Part shown: one piece after another, positions 8,414 to 19,100 of the stretch | How the letters are laid out: every line of letters begins with the position of its first letter | Position numbering within the stretch: the first letter of the stretch is position 1 | Assembly: GCF_000325665.1 (NCBI RefSeq) | Contig: NC_019908.1 | Span: forward strand, 2,480,001 to 2,544,000 | Length of the DNA: 64,000 nucleotides | Source of the DNA: Brachyspira pilosicoli P43/6/78 | GTDB lineage: Bacteria; Spirochaetota; Brachyspiria; Brachyspirales; Brachyspiraceae | Direction of reading: 5' to 3' | Notes under the pieces: generated by a model | Seen by the model: only the letters and a program-made list of their open reading frames with translations | Database searches by the model: none | Told to the model about the DNA's origin: nothing | Made by a program: the position numbers and the translations under genes

Positions 8414-9295
8414 ATGATAATAAGTGCAAGCAGAAGAACTGATATTCCTTGTTATTACTGTGATTGGTTTTTTGATAGAATAAAAGAGGGGTATTGTTTA
8501 GTAAGAAATCCTTTTAACAGTCATCAGGTAAGTAAGATAGATTTGTCGACTGATGTTGTTGATTGTATAGTGTTTTGGACTAAAGATGTCTCTCCTATGA
8601 TTGATAAATTATATTTGATTAAAGACTATAAATACTATTTTCAATTTACAATTAATGCATACGGTGAAGATATAGAAAATGTTATTTCAAAGAGAAAAGA
8701 GAAGATAATATATTCGTTTAAAAGACTTTCAGAGAAGATAGGAAAAGAAAAAGTTTTGTGGCGATATGACCCTATTATTTTAAGCGATAAATATAGCCTT
8801 GATTATCATAAAAAACATTTTGAATATTTAATAAAAGAGCTTCATAACTATACCAAAAAATGCATAATAAGTTTTGTTGATATCTATAAAAAAATAGAAA
8901 GCAAGATAAAAGATATAAATATTAAAAAAGATGATGAGCATATTTTTGAGTTATCTTCTTTTATTAGCGATATTGCTAAATATTATAATATAACTGTAGA
9001 GGCTTGTTGTGAGGATTTGCCTAATATTTCTAAAAGTAAATGCATTGATGAGAATCTCATATCAAAAATAGTAGGGTATAATATAAAAGCAAAGAAAGAT
9101 AAAAACCAAAGGCTTAATTGCGGTTGTATTGAAAGTATTGACATAGGGGCTTACAACACTTGCTTATCTGATTGCATTTACTGTTATGCTAATAGTAACA
9201 AAAAAAGTAATATTACAAACTCTCCTATTCTTGGAAGCAATGTAAACGATTTGGATATTGTTACAGAGAGAAAGTGCTATTCTTTAAAAGAGTAA
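8414..9295 (+). CDS. DUF1848 family protein with radical-SAM-like cysteine motif
   Basis: A 293-residue protein with the N-terminal hallmark of DUF1848, MIISASRRTDIPCYYCDWFF, followed by GYCLVRNPFNSHQVSKIDLS and VDCIVFWTKDVSPMI. The C-terminal part carries a cysteine cluster (LNCGCIES, then NTCLSDCIYCYAN) with CxxxCxxC spacing, which could bind an iron-sulfur cluster as in radical SAM enzymes. The family has no settled function that I can cite. It lies 5 bp after the NUDIX gene at the end of the likely three-gene unit. The ribosome-binding site is weak, consistent with translational coupling. Confidence 0.82.
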   Translation: MIISASRRTDIPCYYCDWFFDRIKEGYCLVRNPFNSHQVSKIDLSTDVVDCIVFWTKDVSPMIDKLYLIKDYKYYFQFTINAYGEDIENVISKRKEKIIYSFKRLSEKIGKEKVLWRYDPIILSDKYSLDYHKKHFEYLIKELHNYTKKCIISFVDIYKKIESKIKDINIKKDDEHIFELSSFISDIAKYYNITVEACCEDLPNISKSKCIDENLISKIVGYNIKAKKDKNQRLNCGCIESIDIGAYNTCLSDCIYCYANSNKKSNITNSPILGSNVNDLDIVTERKCYSLKE

Positions 9296-9369
9296 TTTAT
9301 AATTTTATATATTTTTTTATATTTTATAATTTTTTAAAATGTATATAATAAAAAATTATGGAGGATGCT

Positions 9370-12300
9370 ATGGACTTAGAAAAAAAACTTGCAATATATT
9401 ATCAAGGCTCTGCTATAGAAGATGATATGGCAAAATGTGAAGCTACAAATGATTTCAGTAAAATAAGAAGGAGTCCTTATGATTATTTTCATTATAAAAA
9501 TGAGTTTTTGAAAGATTATTTTTCTATAGAAGATGAGAAGTTAAAAAAAAGATACGAACATTTTATGAAGATACTTATTTATGGAAAAGATAAGGAAGGA
9601 GAAGGCGGAACTAGATATGTTATTTTTGATTATATAGTTAATAGAGATTTTGAAAAGTCGCTTAGATATCTTACCTATGAATATGATAAAAAATATAAAG
9701 AGTATTCAAGAACTCTAAATGGTGAAACTTTAATATATACAGTTTTTGAAGATTTTAATAAATACTTCAGTAAAGAGTTTTATGAATACACAGATAAATA
9801 TGTTGATATTATTAATAACAATGATAATAAAAAAATATTAAAAAAAATGGACAGAGATGCTGTAATACCATTGATTGCAATATGTTCTGTGATAAAAAAT
9901 AATAAAGACTGTGATAAAAAATATATTGATGCGGCTATAAAATCATTCGATGTTCTTCCTAATGTTTATGATACTCTAAATGTAATTGCTGCTCTTTTGG
10001 ATAAAAATGAAGATATAAAAAATAAATTTATAGAAGTGCTTAATAAAAATGAAGAATATATCATTGACATGAATATTATACTTGGATATTATTTAAGAAC
10101 ATTAGATTATACAAATCCTTATAAAGCTAAAGAGAAATTCTTTAATGCAATAAATTATCCCAATGATTTTGCCTTTATAGCACAGCATTTTGAAGATTAT
10201 TTTCATTATGAGTTTATTTATGGGGCAAGAGATTTATATTTGAATCATAAAGAAGATTTTTATAAAATTTATAATTTTGTAGGAAACAGTTTAAATAGTG
10301 ATAGGTATAATAAGAATAGAAATAATGATAGAAACAAAAGAATATTTTTAGTGCTTAGCGGTGTTTTATTAGAACATAATGATAAAAAAATAGACAATAA
10401 TAATTTAAAAAAAGCTTCAGCTGTATTACAAACAATAGTGAATCATTTTACAAAAGAGGATACTGACAGCTATAGGAAACTTCCTCTTTTTTCTACTACA
10501 GAAAATATTGAAGAGATATTTGATAAAGATAAAAATAAAAACTTTGATGAGCTTATTAAATATTATACAGATAAAAAAAATGCTTATGTGCTTTACAGCA
10601 GATGGGATACTGCTCCAGAAATAAGACTTAATTCAGAGCTTTGTTATATATATCCGTTATTTAATTATGACAGTGATGAAAACAAAAAAATACAAAAAGT
10701 TTGCTATTGATGTTTTGAAATATTTGCCTATTCATATTGGAATAAGAAAATATATAGAAGTTCAAGCCTCTATAGGAAATAAAACTCTAAAAGAAGTTAT
10801 TGACAGTTTATTAAACAACAAAGAATTAAATATTACATTAAAAGAAATTTTATTATCATATTATTTTGATTATGCGGGAGATGCTTCGGGATATTATTAT
10901 AATGATGGAAGAAGTTTGCCTACGCTTTATCATGAGCTTAGATGTTTAGATGAAAATAATAATGTTGTGATAAACAGTGTGAAAGATGAATTATTTAAAA
11001 GCTATTTTGATGAAGTGCTAAATATATTAAATGATGATAAGTTTATAAAAGATAATATAGCACCAAACAAAAATGCGGCATTAGATTTATTGAAGAGTAT
11101 ATATAATAAGATTAATGATTATAATATAGTTTACAAAGTTCTTGAAAACACAAATAGGGCAGAGGTTAAAAGATATTGTTTAAAACTTATTTCCAACAAT
11201 GAAGCTATTACAAGGGATTATGTTGAAAAGATGTCTGAAAAAGTAAAATCTTCAGAGCTTAAAGGAGCTTTAAAAAATATTATTAAGAATTGGAACTTAA
11301 AAAAATACGGCGACAATTTCAAAAGTATTGATGAGGCTTTGGAGTTTATTGACACTTACTACAATAAAAACTATGAGAAAAATATAAAGTTTTTAGATGA
11401 TGTTAAGTTTACAAAAGTTTTATACAAAAACGGCAAAGAGGCTGATGAGAGAGTATTTAAATATATTATTATGGAGTATATGAATTTAGTGGAGCCTGCA
11501 AGATTAAAGGACTGCGACATGCTTGTTGATATTCTTGATGATTCTTCATTTGCCGATGCTTTGGAGAGTCTTTATAGTTATTGGAGCGATTCTAACTATG
11601 AAGCTGCAAAGAAAAATATATTAATACCTTATTTGATATATTCTGATGATTTGAAAATAGATAAGGTTTATCCGCTTATAAAAGAGTTTGCAAAAGGCTC
11701 ACGTACTGTTATGGCAGGATTTATTATAAAGTGTATGGCATTAAACGGAAAAAACTATGCCTTAATATTGGTAGACGGGCTTACAAGAAAAGCTCCTACT
11801 GCAAAAATAAAAGAAGTAGCAATAGAGACAATGGAGAATGCTGCTTATATGCTTGATATGACCGCCGATGAGCTTTCAGATAGAATAATACCTAATTTTG
11901 GATTTAATCAAAAGGGTGAAAGAGTTTTAAACTACGGCGGAGAAGCTAAAAGAACATTCACATTATCAATAAACAATAATCTTGAACTTACAATTACAGA
12001 CAATGAGAAAGAAAAGATAATAAAATCACTTCCTGCCCCAAACAGCAAAGACGATAAAACAGAAGCAGACAGTGCCAAAAAAGAATATACTACCCTCAAA
12101 AAAGAAATAAAGACTTTGATACAGAATCAGAAAATAAGGCTTCAAAAAGTGTTATTAAACGGCAGAAAATGGACTTACAACAATTTCAAAACCGTATTTG
12201 TAGAAAACCCAATAATGAACATATTTGCTTTGAAACTTATTTGGGGTGCTTATGATGAAAACAACAATTTAATAGAAAGTTTTAGGTATATGGAAGACGG

Positions 12301-12820
12301 CACATTTAATACAGTCGATGAAGAAGAATACACTCTAAAAGAAGATAGCTTAATAACTTTAGTTCACCCTTTAGAATTAGATTCTAACACTATAGAGAAA
12401 TGGAAAACTCAATTATCCGATTATGAGATAGTTCAGCCGATAGAGCAGCTTAATTTAAAATATGAAGAGATTACAGAAAAAGACATTGCCGAAGATAGAA
12501 TTAATTCTCTTAATTCAAAAACAATAAAAGCAGGAGTGTTAATGTCATTAGCAAGCAAATACGATATGGCAAGAGGTGAGAGTATGGACGGAGGAAGTTT
12601 CTCTGAGTACATATTAAAAGACACTTACCTTAACATATCTGTTCATATTTCATTTGACTATATGTATTTTGGAATGGACGCTAATGAAGATGTTAGTTTT
12701 GGAGATATTGAGTTTTATGAGATTGATGACGGCATTGAGACTTTGATTAATCCTCTAAAAGTTAATAAAAGATTTGCTTCATCAATTTACAGCATAGTGA
12801 AAAGCATTTTTGGAGAGTAA
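9370..12820 (+). pseudogene. DUF4132 (MolR-like) protein, interrupted by a one-base frameshift
   Basis: Two overlapping frames make one protein. The first runs from ATG 9370 (GGAGG ribosome-binding site at 9360-9364; the ATG at 9358 overlaps that site) to a stop at 10710. The second continues one base out of phase to 12820. Removing one A from the seven-A run at 10684-10690 gives a continuous protein of about 1149 residues reading DENKKYKKFAIDV across the joint. The C-terminal part matches DUF4132, with QKVLLNGRKWTYNNFKTVF, LKLIWGAYDENNNL, YMEDGTFNTVDEEEY and LSDYEIVQPIEQLN. The N-terminal part is helical and repeat-like. MolR-type proteins are poorly characterised. A terminator follows at 12861. 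Confidence 0.8.
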
Positions 12821-12860
12821 ATTTATTTAATACGCACGGTAATTAGGTAAAAGAATATAG

Positions 12861-12905
12861 AGTAGTTAATAATTTATTTTATAGTTATTAACTACTTTTT
12901 TATTT
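12861..12905 (+). terminator. Rho-independent terminator after the DUF4132 gene
   Basis: A perfect 12-bp stem, AGTAGTTAATAA (12861-12872) against TTATTAACTACT (12885-12896), is followed by TTTTTTATTTTC. The stem is AT-rich but long. Confidence 0.8.
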
Positions 12906-12987
12906 TCTATTTTAAAAAATTTTTATTCATATTTACTTTAAATTTTTATTATGCTAGCCTTTTTAAAGTTAATTTTTTGGAGGCAGT

Positions 12988-13989
12988 ATGTATCATTCAA
13001 GATTTAAAGGAAGTCATTATGAGGCTGGCTTCAAATATGGAAATATACTTTCTAAAAATAATATAAACCCTTTAAGTAAAATAAAGATATCAAAAGAGTG
13101 TAAGGATTTTTCTGACAAATGCCTGCCAATATATAAAGAATTTTTTCCTGAAATAATAGAAGAAATAAAAGGAATAGCTGATGGATTAAGCTGCAATAAT
13201 ATAAAAACAAATTATAAAGATATAGCAGATTTTTTATTTACAATATATGCTTTTACATTTGAAAATAAATGTTCTTCTTTTGCTTTTAAAACTGATGATG
13301 ATATTATTTTAGCAAAAAACAGTGATTTTATAAAAAGCATAAAAAAATATTGTGATAGCGTATATTATAAATTAATTGACTCCTATTCATTTATAGCAAA
13401 CACAACAGCATTTATTGAAATGGAAGATGGTATTAATGAAAATGGTCTTGCCTGTGCTTTGACTTTTGTATATCCTGTAAAAATAAATTATGGTTTTAAT
13501 GCTGGTATGCTTGTGAGATATATATTAGAAAAATGCAATGATGTAAATGAAGCTTTGTCTTTTTTAGAAGAAGTGCCTATATCATCATCACAAAATATTA
13601 TTATAGCAGATAGAAATTATAATATAGCATTAGTTGAATGTAACTGTGATAAAAAGCATATAATAAAAAATGATTATGTATTTACTTCCAATCATTTTGC
13701 AAGTGAATGTATGAGAGTTTATCAAACAGATTTGGAAGATGATGTGCATTCTCATGAAAGATATAATACATTAGAAAATGCTTTTAAAAACTATAAATAT
13801 AATTTATATTTTTCAAAAGAATTATTATCCGGCAAATATGGTTTTATGTGTCAGTATGATAAGAAAGATGATATTGATACAATTTGGTCAAGTATATATT
13901 CTATAAGGGATAAAAAGATATATAGAGCGGAAGGCAATCCTTCAAGAAATAGTTTTAAAGAGGATAAAAGATTAAAATTTTCTTATTAA
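12988..13989 (+). CDS. C45-family acyltransferase/amide hydrolase (Ntn hydrolase)
   Basis: A 333-residue protein resembling the acyl-CoA:6-aminopenicillanate acyltransferase and linear-amide hydrolase group. It opens with FKGSHYEAGFKYG, typical of the group. The likely nucleophile is the Cys of NKCSSFAFKTDDDIILAKN near residue 95, which becomes N-terminal after self-cleavage in this family. ENGLACALTFVYP and a late SNHF segment also fit. There is no signal peptide, so it is probably cytoplasmic. The substrate is unknown; related enzymes act on acylated amines, peptides or bile-salt-like amides. A GGAGG ribosome-binding site precedes the ATG. It appears to be a single-gene unit between a terminator and the tandem repeat array. 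Confidence 0.8.
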   Translation: MYHSRFKGSHYEAGFKYGNILSKNNINPLSKIKISKECKDFSDKCLPIYKEFFPEIIEEIKGIADGLSCNNIKTNYKDIADFLFTIYAFTFENKCSSFAFKTDDDIILAKNSDFIKSIKKYCDSVYYKLIDSYSFIANTTAFIEMEDGINENGLACALTFVYPVKINYGFNAGMLVRYILEKCNDVNEALSFLEEVPISSSQNIIIADRNYNIALVECNCDKKHIIKNDYVFTSNHFASECMRVYQTDLEDDVHSHERYNTLENAFKNYKYNLYFSKELLSGKYGFMCQYDKKDDIDTIWSSIYSIRDKKIYRAEGNPSRNSFKEDKRLKFSY

Positions 13990-14244
13990 AATAATTTAAG
14001 TGTATTAATTAAAAAATAATTTAAAAATTCTTTTTACGCACGGTTAATGAAATTTTATATATAATTGAATTTAAATTATTAATTTATTTTAGGGTTAAAA
14101 ACTTATTTTGCGTGCGGTATATATACAATAATTTTAAACGATGCTAGGGTGGGGCTTTTGAATTCTGTTTAAGCAAATAAAAAATAAAAGTTAAAATTAT
14201 AAATAAAAACAATCAAAAATAATGGGTGGGGAATGTAATAAAAG
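13990..14244. other. Gene-free leader of the tandem array with scattered CGCACGG motifs
   Basis: No gene is visible. The stretch holds an ACGCACGGTTAAT motif at 14036-14048 and GCGTGCGGT near 14109. It also has two GGGTGGGG blocks, at about 14148 and 14224, flanking an A-rich tract that weakly resembles a reversed, decayed copy of the adjacent repeat unit. Confidence 0.4.
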
Positions 14245-15632
14245 TTTTAAAATTTAATTACACTTGCCCGCCCTTTAGGTTTTCTGTTTTTTCTTTTATT
14301 TATGTGTTGTTTTTCTTTTTTGTTTTCGCTTTAGTTTTAGCTGCCCGCCCAAGTTTTTTAAATTTGTAGTTTGCACAACGCACGCTAAACTAAGCAAGGT
14401 TTATAAACCAATTAATAATATAATTTTTGTTATGTTTAATAATAAGTTTACCGTGCGGAAAATGAAGCATTATTTAAAATAAAAATTTAATTACATTTTC
14501 CCGCCCTTTAGGCTTTTTGTCTTTTCTTTTATTTATGTGTTATTTTTCTTTTTTGTTTTCGCTTTAGTTTTAGCTCCCGCCCAAGTTTTTTTAAATTTGT
14601 AGTTTGCACAACGCACGCTAAACTAAGCAAGGTTTATAAACCAATTAATAATATAATTTTTGTTATGTTTAATAATAAGTTTAGCATGCGGAAAATGAAG
14701 CATTATTTAAAATAAAAATTTAATTAACTTTCCCCGCCCTTTAGGTTTTCTGTTTTTCTTCTATTTATGTGTTGATTTTCCTTTTTTGTTTACACTGTTG
14801 TTTTAGCTGCCCGCCCAAGTTTTTTTAAATTTGTAGTTTGCACAACGCACGCTAAACTAAGCAAAGTTTATAAACCAATTAATAATGCAGTTTTATTATA
14901 TTAAAAAATCTTTTCACCGTGCGGAAAATGAAGCATTATTTAAAATAAAAATTTAATTACACTTTCCCGCCCTTTAGGCGTTTTGTCTTTTCTTTTGTTT
15001 ATGTGTTGTTTTTCCTTTTTGTTTACTATGTTATTTTAGCTGCCCGCCCAAGATTTTTTAAATTTGTTGCTTACATAACGCACGCTAAACTAAGCAAGGT
15101 TTATAAACCAATTAATAATATAATTTTTGTTATGTTTAATAATAAGTTTACCGTGCGGAAAATGAACCATTATTTAAAATAAAAATTTAATTACACTTGC
15201 CCGCCCTTTAGGCTTTTTGCCTTTTCTTTTGTTTATGTGTTGTTTTTCCTTTTTTGTTTACACTGTTATTTTAGCTGCCCGCACAAGTTTTTTTAATTTA
15301 TAGTTCTCACAACGCACGCTAAACTAAGCAAGGTTTGTAAATCGATTAATAATGCAGTTTTTATCATATTTCAAAATCTTTTTACCGTGCGGAAAATTAA
15401 GCATTATTTAAAATAAAAATTTAATTACATTTTCCCGCCCTTTAGGCTTTTTGTCTTTTCTTTTGTTTATGTGTTGATTTTCCTTTTTTGTTTACACTGT
15501 TATTTTAGCTGCCCGCCCAAGTTTTTTTAAATTTGTAGTTTGCACAACGCACGCTAAGCTAAACAATGTTTTTAAATAAATTAATAATGCAGTTTTATTA
15601 TATTTTATAACCTCTACGCCGTGCGTGCGGTG
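14245..15632. repeat. Tandem array of six 233-234 bp units, non-coding
   Basis: The landmark CCCGCCCTTTAGG begins at 14267, 14500, 14733, 14966, 15200 and 15434, giving spacings of 233, 233, 233, 234 and 234 bp. Each unit runs in this order: the landmark; a T-rich pyrimidine tract of about 60 bases; GCCCGCCCAAG (its second C is an A in the 15200 unit, reading GCCCGCACAAG); a CACAACGCACGCTAA block; the palindrome GGTTTATAAACC (missing or altered in the last units); an AT-rich stretch; the CCGTGCGGAAAATG block; and ATTTAAAATAAAAATTTAAT. The last unit has diverged and ends in GCCGTGCGTGCGG. No conserved reading frame runs through the units on either strand. The array ends about 60 bp before the promoter of the STAS gene. 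Its function is unknown. Confidence 0.95.
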
Positions 15633-15695
15633 TTTTAAACATAATAAAATTTTACTTCTATTATAATAAATATTATTTAGCATTTTTATTAATTA

Positions 15696-15723
15696 TTGAC
15701 TTTAATATTATGTTTGTTATAAT
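15696..15723 (+). promoter_or_regulatory. Promoter of the STAS gene
   Basis: TTGACT (15696-15701), a 16-bp spacer and TATAAT (15718-15723) precede the STAS gene by 34 bp, with a GAAGGAG ribosome-binding site between. Confidence 0.75.
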
Positions 15724-15757
15724 ATTCTAATTAAGTCTTTGAAGGAGAAAATATATT

Positions 15758-16090
15758 ATGAGTTTAAATATAGAAGATAAAGGTAAAGCAAAAGTTGTAA
15801 AATTAGAAGGTAAATTAGATGTTAATTTATCTGTATCTATAGAAAGCGAATTAGATGCTCTTATAGAGTCTGGAAGTATTAATTTGATTTTAGAAATATC
15901 TAAAGTTGAATATTTAAGCTCAAGCGGAATTAGAGTATTCATTAATATGATGAGAAAGATAAAAGATAAAAACGGAAGACTTGTTTTAGCTTCAGTACCT
16001 GATGTAATAAAGAAAATATTAAAAACTGTAGATTTAGAAGATTTATTTGAAGTTTTTGACAGCGTTGATGATGCTTTAGCTACATTCTAA
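15758..16090 (+). CDS. STAS-domain anti-sigma factor antagonist
   Basis: A 110-residue single-domain protein of the SpoIIAA/RsbV type. The signature VEYLSSSGIRVFINMMR near residues 48-64 contains the serine that a partner kinase would phosphorylate. The dephosphorylated form normally binds an anti-sigma kinase and so frees a sigma factor or other client. No kinase or phosphatase gene lies nearby. The next gene is a giant lipoprotein 58 bp downstream; whether they share a transcript is unclear. The length is exactly that of the family. Confidence 0.93.
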   Translation: MSLNIEDKGKAKVVKLEGKLDVNLSVSIESELDALIESGSINLILEISKVEYLSSSGIRVFINMMRKIKDKNGRLVLASVPDVIKKILKTVDLEDLFEVFDSVDDALATF

Positions 16091-16148
16091 AATATTTTGA
16101 ATGTTTTGTTTGTAAAGTAGTAATTATTATTACTTATATAAAAGGTTT

Positions 16149-19100
16149 ATGAAATTAAAGCTATTATTATTACCATTATTTATTTTATTATCCTGTGCAT
16201 CCAGTCAAAAGAGTGCAGATTCTATTTTTAATAGCAGACCTTTCTTAAGAGAGTATAAAAGATACTCTCTAACTTCCGGAGAGGGTAACCCTGTTTTAGA
16301 TTCTGTTATAGACAGAGAAGGAACTTGGGTATACTATTCCAGAGAAAATGCAGGAAATACAGATATATTTGCTGTAGATTCTTATACGCTTGAAACTTTT
16401 AGACTCACAAGAAGCCCAGGAGTAGATTCTTCTGTTTCTGTGGATAGTAAATCAAAATATTTGGTATTCTCTTCTACTAGAGATGATGCTTTTTCTGATA
16501 TTTACTTATACAAGCTAGTTAATCTTGGTATTAGAACTTCAAAAAATAATTTAGAAAATCTAGAGCAAAGTGTAGTAAGAATAACAGATTATAAAGGCTA
16601 TGATACAGACCCAGAAATCTCTCATAATGCCGATATGATAGCTTTTGTTTCAGACAGAGAAGATAATATTAAAAAACTCTTCACAGTTAAGCCAAATGGT
16701 AAGGAAATAATTAAAAGAGCAGATATAGAAGCCGCTTCTCCTACATTCTCTTTTAATGATAGACATATTGCTTTTATTACTTCTAAAATAGGAGAGCCTT
16801 ATTCTCAATTAGCAGTAGTAGACTTGCAAGCTAACTCCTACATCACAAATGATATTCAAACCAATTTGATGATTTTAACTGATACTAAAACCTTTAAGTT
16901 TAATCCGTCATTCTACAACAATGACACTATAATTTATTTTGAAATAGCAAATGATACTGATAAAGACGGCAATTTAACATATAATGATAAAAGAAGATTA
17001 ATGTCTTATTCTTTGTCTACAGGACAATATTATGTATTAGAAGAAAATACAAGTTTAAGCACATTTAATGTAGCATATGAATCTGCTTTGGTAGGAAGCT
17101 ATGTATTAAGCACTTCAGGCACTAGTATAGTAACTATGGGCTCTACTAAAGAATATTTCATTAAAGATGCTAATGCCAATGATATGTATAATACCTTTGT
17201 TGCTTTGCCTTACAATAGAAAAGTTGAAGTAATAGAGAAGTTTTCAGAGTATTTCCCTTCAGATGAAGATAGGGGTAATGTATCAAAGGCTTATTTTGAT
17301 GTAATGTATCAGGCCTATACTAATAAAAACATAGATATTTACAATACTTCAAAAAATGTTCTAACAACAGAATATACTAACACTTTTTACGGATTTTTGG
17401 CTTTAAAGATAGATGAAAATTTTGACACTAATGATAATTGGCTTAGTGCTTCATATTATACTACAAATGAATCAATTATCACAAGCAATGAAAATATAGT
17501 AAATGCTTTATCTTGGGCAGGATACATATCTGCTAATGAAAAATATAATAAAAATAACACAAATGCTTCAACATTGGAAATTTTAAATAGTATAATAGAC
17601 TATGACAGCAGCAAAGATTTATATGTATTAATATCAAAATTATATTCTCATTCGCTTGAAGATAATAATTATAAATATCCTGCAGATGAGGACTTGTATA
17701 ATAAACCTTACAGAAGAAAAGATTTAATATTTGCAGACAGACTTGAAATAGCAAAAGATTTTATAAAAGATTCAAAGATTCCTTATCAAACTATAATAGA
17801 TAACTCTCACCCATATGCACCATTATCTGTAGCAAGCAGACTTATATATTTAGACGGACTTATACTTGCTAAAAATTATGATGAAGCTACAAATTTATTT
17901 CAGCCCTATATGGAATCAAAAAATGATATAATGCTTGCTTTGGGTTATTATGCTAATGCTAAAATATTATTAGACAAAAAAGATGATGCAGCTTATCAAT
18001 TATTAGTAAATGCCGTAAAAAGCGGAGGCAAAAACTTTGAGCCTACTTATGAAGCAAAAGAATCAAAAAGAATACTTGCCAACTATTATAGAACTTTAGC
18101 GGATAATGCTTATAATGAAGAGAGATACAATATTGCCTATGACAATTATCAAGAAGTTTTAGTTTATAATCCTAATGATGCCAATGCTTCTTCAAGAATT
18201 ATTGAAAGCGGACTTAGGGCATACAGCACTATAGAATCACTTGAACAAACCATAGCAGAGAGGGAGAGAACTCTTTTATCTACAAGATATTCAGAGCATG
18301 CAGCACATGCAGAGCTTGCTAATGCTTATTATTATTTGGCTAATAGATATTACGGCATAGCTATGTCTAAACAATATGACAGCGAAAGGTATGTGCTTAG
18401 CGAGAAAAAAAGAGAAGACGGATTTTATTTGTATTTGAATAAGTCTTTTAATACTATAGTAGATAAAGCAGTCTCTTATATGGATTTTGCTATATTCCTT
18501 TATCCTGATGAAGAGAATTATTATATAAAAAAGGCTGAAATGCTTACATTTGCAGAAGCTCTAAAGATGCAGGTTCTTCAAAGCGATAAAACATATAAAA
18601 GCATAATGGAATTAGTGCCAAGCTATAAAGACAATAATGTAAATAATGATAAATATATAGGATACAATCAATTAACTCTTCAAACACCAAATTTAGAAAG
18701 CGAAATAATTGATTCTCTTATAATGGCTAAAAGCAAGATAAAAACTAAGCCTAATGTTGTATCTATAATGCTTGCAAACTCTTACTTAATAAACGGCAGA
18801 TACTCTGATGCGGCTAATGAATATAAAGAAGCTGAAGTTTTATTAAACAGTGTAGGAAGCGATAAGAGTAAGGCTTGGTATCATTTCTTCTATGGATATT
18901 CTTTGTGGATGAACAATGATATTAATGGAGCTTATAGAGAATATAATAAAGCCAGAGAGATTTTTGAAAGACTTGGAGACAGTGAAGCAGTATACAAAAT
19001 AGTAGGCTATACTTCAGTTGCAGCCATTGAACAAAAAGACTACACTAAAGCTATAGAATCATTATTAGAAAGAAATACTATAATTACAAATAATGTAGAG

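Noticed and set aside
10667-10710. Programmed -1 ribosomal frameshift in the DUF4132 gene
   Set aside because: The shift needed is one base forward, not backward, and no stimulatory structure is evident. The same kind of single extra A occurs in four other genes.
14245-15632. CRISPR array
   Set aside because: The units are 233-234 bp and repeat along their whole length. There are no short repeats separated by unique spacers and no cas genes.
15492-15683. 63-residue minus-strand reading frame at the array end
   Set aside because: It lies across the last decayed repeat unit, has no family resemblance and no conserved counterpart in the other units.
14245-15757. Replication origin in the AT-rich, repeat-bearing gap
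   Set aside because: No dnaA, dnaN or gyr genes lie nearby, and no cluster of DnaA boxes (TTATCCACA-like) is seen.
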